Shown piece by piece: positions 54,751 to 63,890 of a stretch of 64,000 nucleotides of DNA. The notes below the pieces were generated by a model that was not told where the DNA came from, did not search any database, and saw only the letters and a program-made list of their open reading frames with translations. Both the position numbers and the translations under genes were made by a program. The stretch covers positions 868,001-932,000 of the forward strand of contig NZ_JAUSYB010000001.1 in the NCBI RefSeq assembly GCF_030816505.1. Reading direction: 5' to 3'. Position 1 is the first letter of the stretch; every line of letters begins with the position of its first letter. Origin of the DNA: Microbacterium sp. W4I20 (lineage in GTDB: Bacteria > Actinomycetota > Actinomycetes > Actinomycetales > Microbacteriaceae).

Positions 54751-55934
54751 CGATCGTCGATCAGACCACTCCTGCGCCTTCCACGGCCGAGGAGCGCCCC
54801 CGGCGGACGCGCACCATCGTCGGATGGGTGATCGTCGTCGCGCTCGTGCTCCTCGTGGCCTTCGTCGCGATCCGGGTGAGCGCGAGCTCCCCCGGTGCGC
54901 GCGGTACCCTCGATCCGGAGGGCCGCGATGACGCCGGAGCGCTCGCGCTCGCCGAGATCCTGCGCGAACAGGGCGTCGAGGTGTCGGTCTTCCGATCGCG
55001 TGCCGAGGCCCGAGCAGCGCTCGGCGACGACACGACCCTGGTGATGACCAACCCGTACACGTTGACCGATGCCGGACTCCGTGAGCTCATCGACCCGGCC
55101 GCCCGCGTCGTCTTCCTCTCCACCGGCACCCATCTGCTGAACACGATCGACATCGGCGACAACGCCCCCGGCAGCTCCGACGCGGTTTCCGCCGGATGCG
55201 ATGTCGCGGAGTTCGCCGACGTGGGCACCATCCGGCCGGACAGGTCCTTCTCCCCCGCCGACGGAGTCGACGCGTGCTTCGGCGACGACGACGGCGCCGC
55301 CGTGCTCGTCGACGATCGCTCCGGCGACCACCGCGTCGTCGTCGAGGGCACGAGGCTCTTCAGCAACGCTTATCTGGCGGAGAACGGCAATGCGGCGCTG
55401 GCGCTCGCCCTCCTCGGCCAGACCGATCGGGTCGTCTGGTACGTGCCCTCCTTCGCCGACACCGACATCGAGGCCGAGTCCCCCGACACGCTCGGCAGCC
55501 TCACCCCGCCCTGGGTGACCCCGGTGATCCTGCTGCTCCTGGCTGCAGGCATCGCCACGGCCGTCTGGCGCGGGCAGCGCTTCGGCCCCCTCGTCGCAGA
55601 GACGCTGCCGGTCACCGTGCGCGCGTCCGAGACGATGCACGGACGTGCGCGTCTGACCGCCCAGGCCGGTGATGCGCCGCACGCCGGTCAGGCGCTCCGC
55701 GACGGCGCGCAGCGGCGCCTCGCCCGCCGGCTGGGACTCGCAGTGCACGCCGGCGCGGACGAGGTCGCCGACGCGGCATCCGATCGCCTCCGCATCCCCC
55801 GCGGCACCCTGCAGTCCTTGCTCGCAGGACCTCTTCCCGCCGATGATGCCGCTCTCGTCGACCTCGCGCGCCGCCTCGACGAGCTCGAGAACGCCGTCGA
55901 GGCGAGCACGGGCACCGCGAAGGGCGAGCGATGA
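54747..55934 (+). CDS. DUF4350-domain membrane protein
   Basis: A 395-residue protein with a membrane helix near residues 27-45, a DUF4350 domain (GTLDPEGRDDAGALALAEIL, a GATase-like fold, about 60-245, extracytoplasmic), a second helix about 255-272, and a cytoplasmic helical domain. DUF4350 contains no identified catalytic residues. Its stop overlaps the ATG of a 21-codon reading frame that runs into moxR. Confidence 0.85.
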   Translation: MTIVDQTTPAPSTAEERPRRTRTIVGWVIVVALVLLVAFVAIRVSASSPGARGTLDPEGRDDAGALALAEILREQGVEVSVFRSRAEARAALGDDTTLVMTNPYTLTDAGLRELIDPAARVVFLSTGTHLLNTIDIGDNAPGSSDAVSAGCDVAEFADVGTIRPDRSFSPADGVDACFGDDDGAAVLVDDRSGDHRVVVEGTRLFSNAYLAENGNAALALALLGQTDRVVWYVPSFADTDIEAESPDTLGSLTPPWVTPVILLLLAAGIATAVWRGQRFGPLVAETLPVTVRASETMHGRARLTAQAGDAPHAGQALRDGAQRRLARRLGLAVHAGADEVADAASDRLRIPRGTLQSLLAGPLPADDAALVDLARRLDELENAVEASTGTAKGER

Positions 55935-55985
55935 ACCGCATCCGAACCGCCGAAAACCCATCTCCACGGAAGCCGAGGGCATCAC

Positions 55986-56957
<972 letters not shown>

Positions 56958-58265
56958 GTGTTCGTCACCGGCCGGCTCGCCATCGCCCTCGCCGTGGGCG
57001 TGATCCCGCTCGTCCTCGCAGGACTGGCGGGGTACCCGGCGTACGCGGTGCTCGGCGGATGGATCGCCCTGTGCGCCCTGCTCGTCGGGATCGACGTCGT
57101 CGCGGCCGCGAGCCCGCGGGCGGTCACCGTGAGCCGCCGAGTCCCGGCGCGCACGCGGATCGGCGAGCCCGTCAAGGTGAGCGTCGCCCTGCACAACCAC
57201 GGGACCCGGATGCTGCACGCGGTGATCCGTGACGCGTGGCAGCCGACGGCCGGTGCCGCACCGGAGCGTCAGCGGCTCAGCATCCCGCCCGGGGAACGCG
57301 GTCGCGTCGCGATCCCCCTGCTGCCGCGCCGCCGCGGTGAGCTGGTGAGCGAGTTCGTGGTGATCCGCTCACTCGGTCCGCTCGGTCTCGCCGGCCGGCA
57401 GGCGCGCCATCGGGTGCGGGGCGCGATCCGGGTGCTGCCGGCGTTCTCGTCACGGAAGCACCTTCCCTCACGACTCGCGCGGCTGCGCGAGCTCGACGGC
57501 AACACGAGCATCCAGGTGCGCGGTCAGGGCACCGAGTTCGATTCGCTGCGCGAATACGTCCGCGGCGATGACGTGCGGTCGATCGACTGGCGTGCGACCG
57601 CCCGCGCCGGAACCACGATGCTGCGCACCTGGCGGCCCGAGCGCGACCGCCACGTTGTGATCATCATCGACACCGGACGCACGGCGGCCGCGCGCGTGGG
57701 CGACGGCACGCGCGTCGACGCGGCACTCGAGGCCGCGCTGCTGCTGGCAGCCCTCGCGTCGCGGGCCGGCGACCACGTGCACCTGCTGATGTACGACCGG
57801 GTGGTGCGGGGCCGGGTGACCGGAGTCGACGGCACGGCCCTGCTCCCCGCGATGACCGACGCGATGGCGCCGGTGCACGCACGGCTCGTGGACACCGACT
57901 GGCATGGCGCGTTCAGCGCGGTGCGCACGCTCACGACCCGCCCCTCTCTCATCGTCGTGCTCACCGCGCAGGATGCGGCGGAGTCCGCTCGATCCTTCCT
58001 CGGCGCCTTTCCGAATGCTTCGCGCGCGACGACGGTCCTGGTCGGATCCGTCACCGACGACGACATCGCGGCGCTCGCCAGGCGGCGCGGATCGCGCGAG
58101 GAGATCTACCTGGCCGCCGCTGCCGAGCGCACCCTGAGGGACGCGGAGAACGTCGCCGACGCGATCCGCCGGGCGGGCGGAGAGGCGATCGCCGCGGACC
58201 CGGAGGAGCTGCCGCCGCGGATCGCGGACCGCTACCTGGAACTGAAGGCCGCCGGCCGGCTCTGA
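56958..58265 (+). CDS. DUF58-domain protein (VWA-like), MoxR partner
   Basis: A 435-residue protein with two N-terminal membrane helices (about 5-45), a beta-rich extracytoplasmic or juxtamembrane domain, the DUF58 signature GTEFDSLREYVRGDDVRSIDWRATARAG starting near residue 192 (split here for length), and a VWA-like C-terminal half beginning VVIIIDTGRTAAARVGDGTR. The metal-site DxSxS is altered to DTGRT. GTG 56958 immediately follows the moxR stop. It is the likely client or partner of MoxR. Confidence 0.88.
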   Translation: MFVTGRLAIALAVGVIPLVLAGLAGYPAYAVLGGWIALCALLVGIDVVAAASPRAVTVSRRVPARTRIGEPVKVSVALHNHGTRMLHAVIRDAWQPTAGAAPERQRLSIPPGERGRVAIPLLPRRRGELVSEFVVIRSLGPLGLAGRQARHRVRGAIRVLPAFSSRKHLPSRLARLRELDGNTSIQVRGQGTEFDSLREYVRGDDVRSIDWRATARAGTTMLRTWRPERDRHVVIIIDTGRTAAARVGDGTRVDAALEAALLLAALASRAGDHVHLLMYDRVVRGRVTGVDGTALLPAMTDAMAPVHARLVDTDWHGAFSAVRTLTTRPSLIVVLTAQDAAESARSFLGAFPNASRATTVLVGSVTDDDIAALARRRGSREEIYLAAAAERTLRDAENVADAIRRAGGEAIAADPEELPPRIADRYLELKAAGRL

Positions 58266-58275
58266 CGCTGCGGTG

Positions 58276-59268
58276 TCACCCGGCGACGAGGCGCGGCGTG
58301 CCCGCTTCGTATTCGAGGAGGTCGCCGGTCGCTCCCTGGCGATAGGCGCGTCCGCCGATCACGACCATGTAGATGAGGAAGACGGCGAGCGCCGCGGCGC
58401 CGATCCCGATCTTGAGGGGCCACGGCAGCGCCCACCCTGTGACGAAGCCCTCGACGAGCCCGGCGAGGAACAGCGCGAACACCAGGCCGATCGCGACGGT
58501 GGCGAGCGCCCGGCCCTCCTCCGCGAGGGATTCCCCGCGCGTGCGCGCCCCGGGGGCGACCCACGACCAGAACACGTGCAGCCCGGCCGCCGCGGCCACG
58601 AAGATGCAGGTCATCTCGAGCATGCCGTGCGGGAGGATGTAGAGGATCATGATGTCGGCCTTGTCGTGCGCGGCCATCACGGCCCCCGACGTGCCGAGGC
58701 CGATGGCATTCTGCACGAGCATGTAGACGGGCCAGATGCCCGTGACGCCGAACAGCACGCATTGCATCGCGATCCAGGCGTTGTTGGTCCAGACCATGCC
58801 CATGAACTCGGCCGCGGGGTTCTCGGTGTAGTAGCCGGTGAAGCTCTCGTCGGCGTACTGCTCGAGCGCATCGGGCGGCCCGAGCGTCGCGATGAGGGCG
58901 GGATCGGCGGCGATCCACGCGGCCGTGCCCACGCCGACGGCGATGAAGGCCACGGCGATGATCAGAGTCGTCCAGCGCAGCCGGTACAGGGCGGCGGGCA
59001 GTTGCGCACTGAAGAAGCGTGCGGTCTGGGTCAGGATGCTGTCGGAGGCGCCCGTGAGGCGGAGGCGCGCCCGCACCAGGATCGTGGAGAGGTAGGCCCC
59101 CTGCGGCGACTCGCCGACCGATGTCTTCAGCTCGGCGAGATCTGCGGATGCGGCGCGGTAGCGGACGATCAGCTCATCGACTCCGGCGCCGTCGAGGCGG
59201 GCGCGGCTCAGTTCCTCCAGCCGCTCCCATTCGGCGCGGCGTGCATCAGACAGCGCATCGGCATCCAC
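58276..59268 (-). CDS. SpoIIM-like membrane protein
   Basis: A 330-residue protein of the stage II sporulation protein M (DUF95) group, found in non-sporulating actinobacteria next to RDD proteins. A cytoplasmic helical N-terminus (RARLDGAGVDELIVRYRAASADLAEL) precedes about six membrane segments with the family's NNAWIAMQCVLFGVTGIWPVY and ILPHGMLEMTCIFVAAAAGL. I place the start at GTG 59268 because TACAGT lies seven bases before it; an ATG at 59286 would add six residues and its codon would overlap the RDD start codon on the other strand. Function unknown. Confidence 0.84.
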   Translation of the reverse strand: MDADALSDARRAEWERLEELSRARLDGAGVDELIVRYRAASADLAELKTSVGESPQGAYLSTILVRARLRLTGASDSILTQTARFFSAQLPAALYRLRWTTLIIAVAFIAVGVGTAAWIAADPALIATLGPPDALEQYADESFTGYYTENPAAEFMGMVWTNNAWIAMQCVLFGVTGIWPVYMLVQNAIGLGTSGAVMAAHDKADIMILYILPHGMLEMTCIFVAAAAGLHVFWSWVAPGARTRGESLAEEGRALATVAIGLVFALFLAGLVEGFVTGWALPWPLKIGIGAAALAVFLIYMVVIGGRAYRQGATGDLLEYEAGTPRLVAG

Positions 59269-59274
59269 CTGATT

Positions 59275-59281
59275 TACTGTA
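59275..59281. promoter_or_regulatory. Symmetric, apparently bidirectional -10 element
   Basis: TACTGTA reads TACTGT on the plus strand (59275-59280) and TACAGT on the minus strand (59281-59276), each fitting TANNNT. It is seven bases from the SpoIIM GTG on one side and four from the RDD ATG on the other. Confidence 0.45.
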
Positions 59282-59284
59282 CTC

Positions 59285-60094
59285 ATGTCCGTCTCGATCG
59301 ATTCATCCGACGAGGTGCTCTCCGGCGAGGCCGTCGCCATCGACGTGCAGCCCGTCGGATTCCTGCTGCGCGCGCTCGGCGCCCTCATCGACATGCTCGT
59401 CGGCTTCGGCGTCTTCATCCTCTGGCTCTTCCTGCGCATCTGGCTGGTCGACGCCGGCATCCTCTCCGAGGCGACCGACCGCATCGCGACCGTCTCAGCC
59501 ATGGTGGTGAGCTTCGTCGTGCTTCCCATCACCATGGAAGTGGCCTTGAAGGGGCGCAGTCTCGGAAAGCTCGCCGTCGGCGGGCGGATCGTCCGTGTCG
59601 ACGGCGGAGCCGCCGGGTTCCGCCACGCTTTCATCCGTGCACTGCTGGGCGTTCTCGAGATCTACATGACCTTCGGTGGCCTCGCTGTGCTCACCGGGGC
59701 GTTCAACGCGCGTTCCCAGCGGCTCGGCGATCTGGTCGCCGGAACGTACAGTCAGCGCGTCCGCACGCCGAAGCTCATCCCCCTCGTGCCGGTGCTGCCG
59801 CCGATGCTGCTGGGCTGGGCGCAGATCGCCGACGTCGCCCGCCTGCCCGATCGCCTCGCCCGCCGCATCTCGCAGTTCCTGCAGAATGCGCAGCGGATGG
59901 TTCCTGAGGCGCGTGCTCGGGTCGCACAGGACCTGCTCGCCGAGGCGACGCCCTTCGTGTCGCCGATGCCGGCCGCCCCGCCGGAGGCCGTGCTGGTGGG
60001 CATCACCGTGCTGCGCCGGGAGCGCGAGCGCCGTGCGCTCGAGAACTCCGACCGACGGGCCGAGAAGCTCACCGGCCGTCGCGTCGGCGTCTGA
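59285..60094 (+). CDS. RDD-family membrane protein
   Basis: A 269-residue protein: three or four helices in residues 20-150 with the family pattern VGFLLRALGALIDMLVGFGVF and KGRSLGKLAVGGRIVRVDG, then a cytoplasmic helical tail (LPDRLARRISQFLQNAQRM, RERERRALENSDRRAEKLTG). RDD proteins include cation/proton transporters, but most are uncharacterised. The divergent SpoIIM-RDD pair beside MoxR-DUF58 is conserved in actinobacteria. The tail carries the GGCATC word near its end. Confidence 0.86.
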   Translation: MSVSIDSSDEVLSGEAVAIDVQPVGFLLRALGALIDMLVGFGVFILWLFLRIWLVDAGILSEATDRIATVSAMVVSFVVLPITMEVALKGRSLGKLAVGGRIVRVDGGAAGFRHAFIRALLGVLEIYMTFGGLAVLTGAFNARSQRLGDLVAGTYSQRVRTPKLIPLVPVLPPMLLGWAQIADVARLPDRLARRISQFLQNAQRMVPEARARVAQDLLAEATPFVSPMPAAPPEAVLVGITVLRRERERRALENSDRRAEKLTGRRVGV

Positions 60095-60116
60095 CCGAGC
60101 CGGCTCGTCGACGGGA

Positions 60117-60132
60117 GCGCCGATACCGGCGC
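60117..60132. terminator. Weak hairpin between convergent genes
   Basis: GCGCCG (60117-60122) with CGGCGC (60127-60132), four-base loop. A candidate terminator for the RDD and the converging permease genes. Confidence 0.35.
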
Positions 60133-60142
60133 CCCTCGCATG

Positions 60143-61357
60143 TCAGAAGCGGATCGCGTCGATCACCTTGACGCGCAGTGCCACGAGCGCGGGAATGAAC
60201 CCGGACACCGCCCCGACGATCACCGAGGCCGCGAGGCCGACGAGGGCTGCGCGCATCGGGAAGGGCGGGACATCCTGGATGCCCACGAACATCGAGTCGA
60301 TGAGCCAGTCCGACCGCAGAACCGCGACCACGATGGCGATGCCGACGATCCCGGCCACGGTCGTCGCCACGAGGCTCTCCAGGAAGACGGAGAAGAAGAC
60401 GCGTCCCGAGCTCGCCCCGAACGCGCGACGCACACCGATCTCGCGGACGCGCTGCCGCATGGCGACGAGTTGGATGTTGATCAGACTCAACGCCCCGAGG
60501 GCGAGGATCAGCGCCGCGATGCCACCCGTGATCATCTCGAAGGTCGCCTGCGCATCCATCGCGCCCGGCTGCGCACCCCAGTCCGATCGACTCACCGAGA
60601 CGGTCTGCCCCTCCGGGAGGCCCGCTCGGAGGTCCATCGCGAGAACCGGCCCGATCTCGTCCGCCTGATCGGACTCCAGCCAGATCTCATACTGCGTCCA
60701 GGCATCGACCGGCAGCGCGTCCACTCGGTCCCGATAGGCGTCGTAGAGGAGATCCACGCGAGCCTCCTCGTCGCCGAACCCCTGACGCGCGGTGACGCCG
60801 ACCACCTGATACGTGCCTCCGCCCGGGCCCGAGACCGTGATGGTCGGATGCTCGATGATCGGAATGCGTCCGAGCCGATCCCACAGAGGCTCGGAGATCA
60901 CGACCGGCGGTGCGAGCGCCTCGACGTCGGAATCGAGCAGCCAGCGCCCGGTGAGCAGCTGCTCGCGGTGGATCTGCGAGTACGCCGGGTCGATCAGGCG
61001 CGCGCCGACGTCGGTGATGCCGTCCGGCAGCTGCACCGGGATCATCACTCCCTGTGCGATCCGCGCGGTGTGGCTGAAGTCGAAGCGCTCGGAGACCCGC
61101 AGGAAGCGCTCATCGAACTCGTCCCCGTCGACCGGGGATCCGTCGTCGGTCGTCGCCGACACGACGATGGTCGCGGCACGTCCGCCCCAGCGGTCCGATT
61201 GTTCGGCCTGGTACTGGCGCTGATACTCCGAGATCGCCACGACGGCCGTCAGCGCGCCCACCGACACCGCGATGCCGATCAGACTGAGGAGCACGCGCAG
61301 CTTGTGCACGCGGATCTCCGCCCAGGCATCCGCGAGCGCGCCGAGGAAGCCGGTCAT
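60143..61357 (-). CDS. MacB-type ABC transporter permease
   Basis: A 404-residue permease with one N-terminal helix (about 17-42), a large extracytoplasmic domain (MacB periplasmic core, about 45-280) and three C-terminal helices of the FtsX core, including MRQRVREIGVRRAFGASSGRVF. ATG 61357 overlaps the ATPase stop (ATGA). With the adaptor and ATPase it forms a tripartite-like exporter; cargo unknown. Confidence 0.89.
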   Translation of the reverse strand: MTGFLGALADAWAEIRVHKLRVLLSLIGIAVSVGALTAVVAISEYQRQYQAEQSDRWGGRAATIVVSATTDDGSPVDGDEFDERFLRVSERFDFSHTARIAQGVMIPVQLPDGITDVGARLIDPAYSQIHREQLLTGRWLLDSDVEALAPPVVISEPLWDRLGRIPIIEHPTITVSGPGGGTYQVVGVTARQGFGDEEARVDLLYDAYRDRVDALPVDAWTQYEIWLESDQADEIGPVLAMDLRAGLPEGQTVSVSRSDWGAQPGAMDAQATFEMITGGIAALILALGALSLINIQLVAMRQRVREIGVRRAFGASSGRVFFSVFLESLVATTVAGIVGIAIVVAVLRSDWLIDSMFVGIQDVPPFPMRAALVGLAASVIVGAVSGFIPALVALRVKVIDAIRF

Positions 61358-62121
61358 GCCGACGGCCCGATCGCCGCGGTGGGAACGACGGAGGCGGGAA
61401 CGGATGCCGCGAGCGTCGAGGCCTCGAACGCCCGGCTGAGATCGACGGGCTCGAGGAGTCCGGCATCGAGCCGGTAGTGTCGGCGGGCGCGCGCCGCGAC
61501 GTGCAGGTCGTGGGTGATCGTCACGAGAGCCGCATCGGTCTCGGTCGCGACCTCGTCCAACAGCGTCATCACCGACGCACCGGTGTCGATGTCGAGTGCC
61601 CCGGTCGGCTCGTCCGCGAGAATCAGCACCGGGCGTCGCACCAGCGCTCTGGCGATCGCCACCCGCTGCTGCTCTCCGCCCGACAGCCGATCCGCGATCT
61701 GGTCGATACGGTGGCCCAGGCCGACCCGCTCGAGCATGTCCGCCGCGATCTGCCGGCGATTCCAGAACATCCGTCCCTTGGCGTGCCCGAGCGGCATCAT
61801 CACGTTGTCGATCGCCGTCCGTCCGGAGAGCAGGTTGAACTGCTGGAACACGAAGCCGACGTTGTCGCCGCGGAGCCGGTCGAGGCGGCCCGAGCGCATG
61901 CGCCGGACCTCCTTCCCCTCGAAGGCCACGGAGCCGGAGGTGGGCGCATCCAGCATCCCGAGAATGTTGAGCAGGGTCGACTTGCCCGATCCGGAGCGCC
62001 CCACGATGGAGACGTGATCCCCGGCGCCCACCTCGAGAGTGACCCCCCGGAGGATCTCCAGACGCGAGTCGTCGGCGAGGAGCACGCTCTTCGCGACGTC
62101 CTCAAGAGCGACGAGGCTCAC
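61354..62121 (-). CDS. ABC transporter ATP-binding protein (MacB/LolD type)
   Basis: A 255-residue ATPase: Walker A GRSGSGKS, Q-loop FQQFNLLSGRTAIDNVMMPL, signature LSGGEQQR, Walker [12 protein letters not shown], switch ITHDLHVAA. I start at GTG 62121 because it overlaps the adaptor stop (GTGA), matching the other junctions; a GTG at 62142 would add seven residues. It powers the MacB-type permease downstream. Confidence 0.91.
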   Translation of the reverse strand: MSLVALEDVAKSVLLADDSRLEILRGVTLEVGAGDHVSIVGRSGSGKSTLLNILGMLDAPTSGSVAFEGKEVRRMRSGRLDRLRGDNVGFVFQQFNLLSGRTAIDNVMMPLGHAKGRMFWNRRQIAADMLERVGLGHRIDQIADRLSGGEQQRVAIARALVRRPVLILADEPTGALDIDTGASVMTLLDEVATETDAALVTITHDLHVAARARRHYRLDAGLLEPVDLSRAFEASTLAASVPASVVPTAAIGPSA

Positions 62122-63044
62122 CAGCTCATCCCGCTGTCGCACTGCTCGACACCGGGAGAGATCTCATAGCAGTTCTCTTCGACCGGAGCGACGAACCCGG
62201 GGACGAATTGACGCACGCTGTCGCCCTCCTCGAGCCCTTCGGTGACCTCGACCATCACGCCGTCGTTCACTCCGAGCGTCACTGCGCGCTCCTCCGGCTC
62301 TGATCCGTCGCCCGCATCGACCCACACCGTGCCCGTCCCTGCACCACCCTGGACCGCGGTCACCGGGATGACGAGGGCATCCTCGACCTGGCCGAGCGCG
62401 AGGTCCATGGTGGCAGGGAGTCCGGCGAACACGGTCTGGTCGGCGGGGAGCGCACAGCGGACGCTCGCCGTTCCCTCCGCACTCACCTGGACGCGCACGC
62501 CGTTGCACGTGAACGGTGCGGGGCCTCCGGTGATCGTCACGGTCGCCTCGGTCGGGGCATTCACGAGGCGGTAGAGCTGGACCGGTTGCACGGTGGCGAG
62601 CAGATGGTAGCGCGCAGGCGTGAGCGTGTAGATCTCCGTCCCGACTGTCGCGGACTGCCCTTTGACGAGAGCGATCTCGGACAGGTCGCCGGCCTCCGGC
62701 GCGACGATGTCGAAGTCCTTCCGCGGATACTCCTGCCGCACGCTGAAGAGCTTCTGCCCCTTCTTGACCGAGGCGCCGTCACTGACGTGCACCGCGGTGA
62801 TCGTGCCGTCGAATTCGCCGCGGACGGCGAAACTGTCGTCGCGTGCGACGTTGCCGCTCAGCGACAGCGCGTTCACGACCGATCCGCGTTCGACCGCCAC
62901 GATCGGATCGGTGATCTCGGCCTCCGGGCTGACGGAGCTCTCGACCCGGTCGGGGAAGAACGCGATCTTCACGAGCGCCGCGGCGCACAGACCGAACACC
63001 AGGACCAGCAGCAGGGGGAAGATCCAGCGACGCCAGACGATCAC
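62118..63044 (-). CDS. HlyD/RND-type membrane-fusion adaptor with peptidoglycan-side domains
   Basis: A 308-residue adaptor: a single N-terminal anchor (WIFPLLLVLVFGLCAAALVKI), a barrel-sandwich/lipoyl-like domain (ALSLSGNVARDDSF, GTITAVHVSDGASVKKGQKLF) and beta-barrel domains. Two cysteines in the middle (TCNGV, VRCALP) and two in the tail (ENCYEI, EQCDSG) could form disulfides outside the cell. It leads an adaptor-ATPase-permease operon. GTG 63044 with GGAAAGG upstream is the start. Confidence 0.83.
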   Translation of the reverse strand: MIVWRRWIFPLLLVLVFGLCAAALVKIAFFPDRVESSVSPEAEITDPIVAVERGSVVNALSLSGNVARDDSFAVRGEFDGTITAVHVSDGASVKKGQKLFSVRQEYPRKDFDIVAPEAGDLSEIALVKGQSATVGTEIYTLTPARYHLLATVQPVQLYRLVNAPTEATVTITGGPAPFTCNGVRVQVSAEGTASVRCALPADQTVFAGLPATMDLALGQVEDALVIPVTAVQGGAGTGTVWVDAGDGSEPEERAVTLGVNDGVMVEVTEGLEEGDSVRQFVPGFVAPVEENCYEISPGVEQCDSGMSW

Positions 63045-63085
63045 GGGGGCCTTTCCGGTCGTGCCGCCCTGGCACGTCCGCGGTC

Positions 63086-63091
63086 AGGCTA
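63086..63091 (-). promoter_or_regulatory. -10 box of the efflux operon
   Basis: TAGCCT on the minus strand; transcription would start near 63079, leaving a leader of about 35 bases before GTG 63044. Confidence 0.4.
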
Positions 63092-63144
63092 TCCAGAAAT
63101 GTTTTCCGGGTATGGCAATCGCTGCCGCGTGTCGCGACACGACC

Positions 63145-63351
63145 TCACGCGCGCAGCGCCTCGTGGCGGACGATGAGCCATCCCGCCGGAACGGAGAGTC
63201 GGTCCGCGTGGGGTGAGCACAGATCATGCGCCTGCGGATCGTTCGCGGCTCCGAGCGGACCGAGGGCCGCCATCTGATCGCCGTAGTCGTAGGTGAGCGT
63301 CGCCACGGCTTCTCGCGCGCAGCCGACCTTCGAGCAGAGTCTTCCGTCCAT
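63145..63351 (-). CDS. DUF3499 small cysteine protein
   Basis: A 68-residue protein beginning MDGRLCSKVGCAREAVATLTY and ending PAGWLIVRHEALRA. Three conserved cysteines (6, 11 and 45) with HDLCSPH suggest a metal or zinc-ribbon site. DUF3499 is a conserved actinobacterial family of unknown function, usually next to the metallopeptidase-family gene as here. TACGCT seven bases before the ATG indicates a leaderless start; longer upstream in-frame starts overlap the divergent promoter. Confidence 0.87.
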   Translation of the reverse strand: MDGRLCSKVGCAREAVATLTYDYGDQMAALGPLGAANDPQAHDLCSPHADRLSVPAGWLIVRHEALRA

Positions 63352-63358
63352 CTCGGTC

Positions 63359-63364
63359 AGCGTA
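63359..63364 (-). promoter_or_regulatory. -10 box of the DUF3499 gene
   Basis: TACGCT on the minus strand, seven bases before ATG 63351; leaderless arrangement. Confidence 0.45.
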
Positions 63365-63420
63365 CGGCTCGCGGACGAGGACCAGCCGGTGCCGCGCCGC
63401 ACACGAGCGCATGCACGGAT

Positions 63421-63426
63421 TAGACT
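63421..63426 (+). promoter_or_regulatory. -10 box of the metallopeptidase-family gene
   Basis: TAGACT, six bases before ATG 63433; leaderless arrangement. Confidence 0.45.
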
Positions 63427-63432
63427 TTCGAC

Positions 63433-63861
63433 ATGCCTCGTCGCCGCGCGTCTCGCGCCTCTGCTGCTCCGCGGCGGGGAGCGCGCCACGGCCGTCACGG
63501 GCGTCTCGGTCGCAGCGAGGTCGTTCGACCACCTCTGGCACCGCTCGATGGATGGATCGACCGCTTCGACCTCACGGTCGGGACGGCGGTCGAGTTCCTC
63601 CGCGGCACCTGGCCGGAGTTGCAGGAGGTGCGCTTCGAGATCGGCGCGATCCCCGCGTTCGATGCGTCAGAAGAGGTGCCGCGCTGGTACCTGGATCGCG
63701 AGAACCGGCGAATCGTCCTGTTCCGTCTCCCCATCGAACGGCTGCTGCCTCCCGGCCACGACGATGCGATGCATCGCCGGATGGCCATCGAGAGCGCGGT
63801 CTTCCGAGCCGCGGCCGAGTACGTCGGCCGCGAGCCCTGGGATCTCGGTCACGACCACTGA
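63433..63861 (+). CDS. metallopeptidase-family protein lacking HExxH
   Basis: A 142-residue protein with a basic, disordered N-terminus (MPRRRASRASAAPRRGARHG) and a compact domain like the DUF1025/zincin family (TAVEFLRGTWPELQEVRFEIGAIP, DRENRRIVLFRLPIERL). Where family members have HExxH, this one reads HRRMAIESAVFRAAAEYVG, so the zinc site seems lost. It is probably not an active peptidase. Divergent from DUF3499; leaderless pattern. Confidence 0.8.
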   Translation: MPRRRASRASAAPRRGARHGRHGRLGRSEVVRPPLAPLDGWIDRFDLTVGTAVEFLRGTWPELQEVRFEIGAIPAFDASEEVPRWYLDRENRRIVLFRLPIERLLPPGHDDAMHRRMAIESAVFRAAAEYVGREPWDLGHDH

Positions 63862-63862
63862 G

Positions 63863-63890
63863 CCCTGACCCCCGTGGCGTGCGGTCAGGG
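63863..63890. terminator. Hairpin between convergent genes
   Basis: CCCTGACC (63863-63870) pairs with GGTCAGGG (63883-63890), 12-base loop; overlaps the stop codon of the gene at the right edge. Confidence 0.5.
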
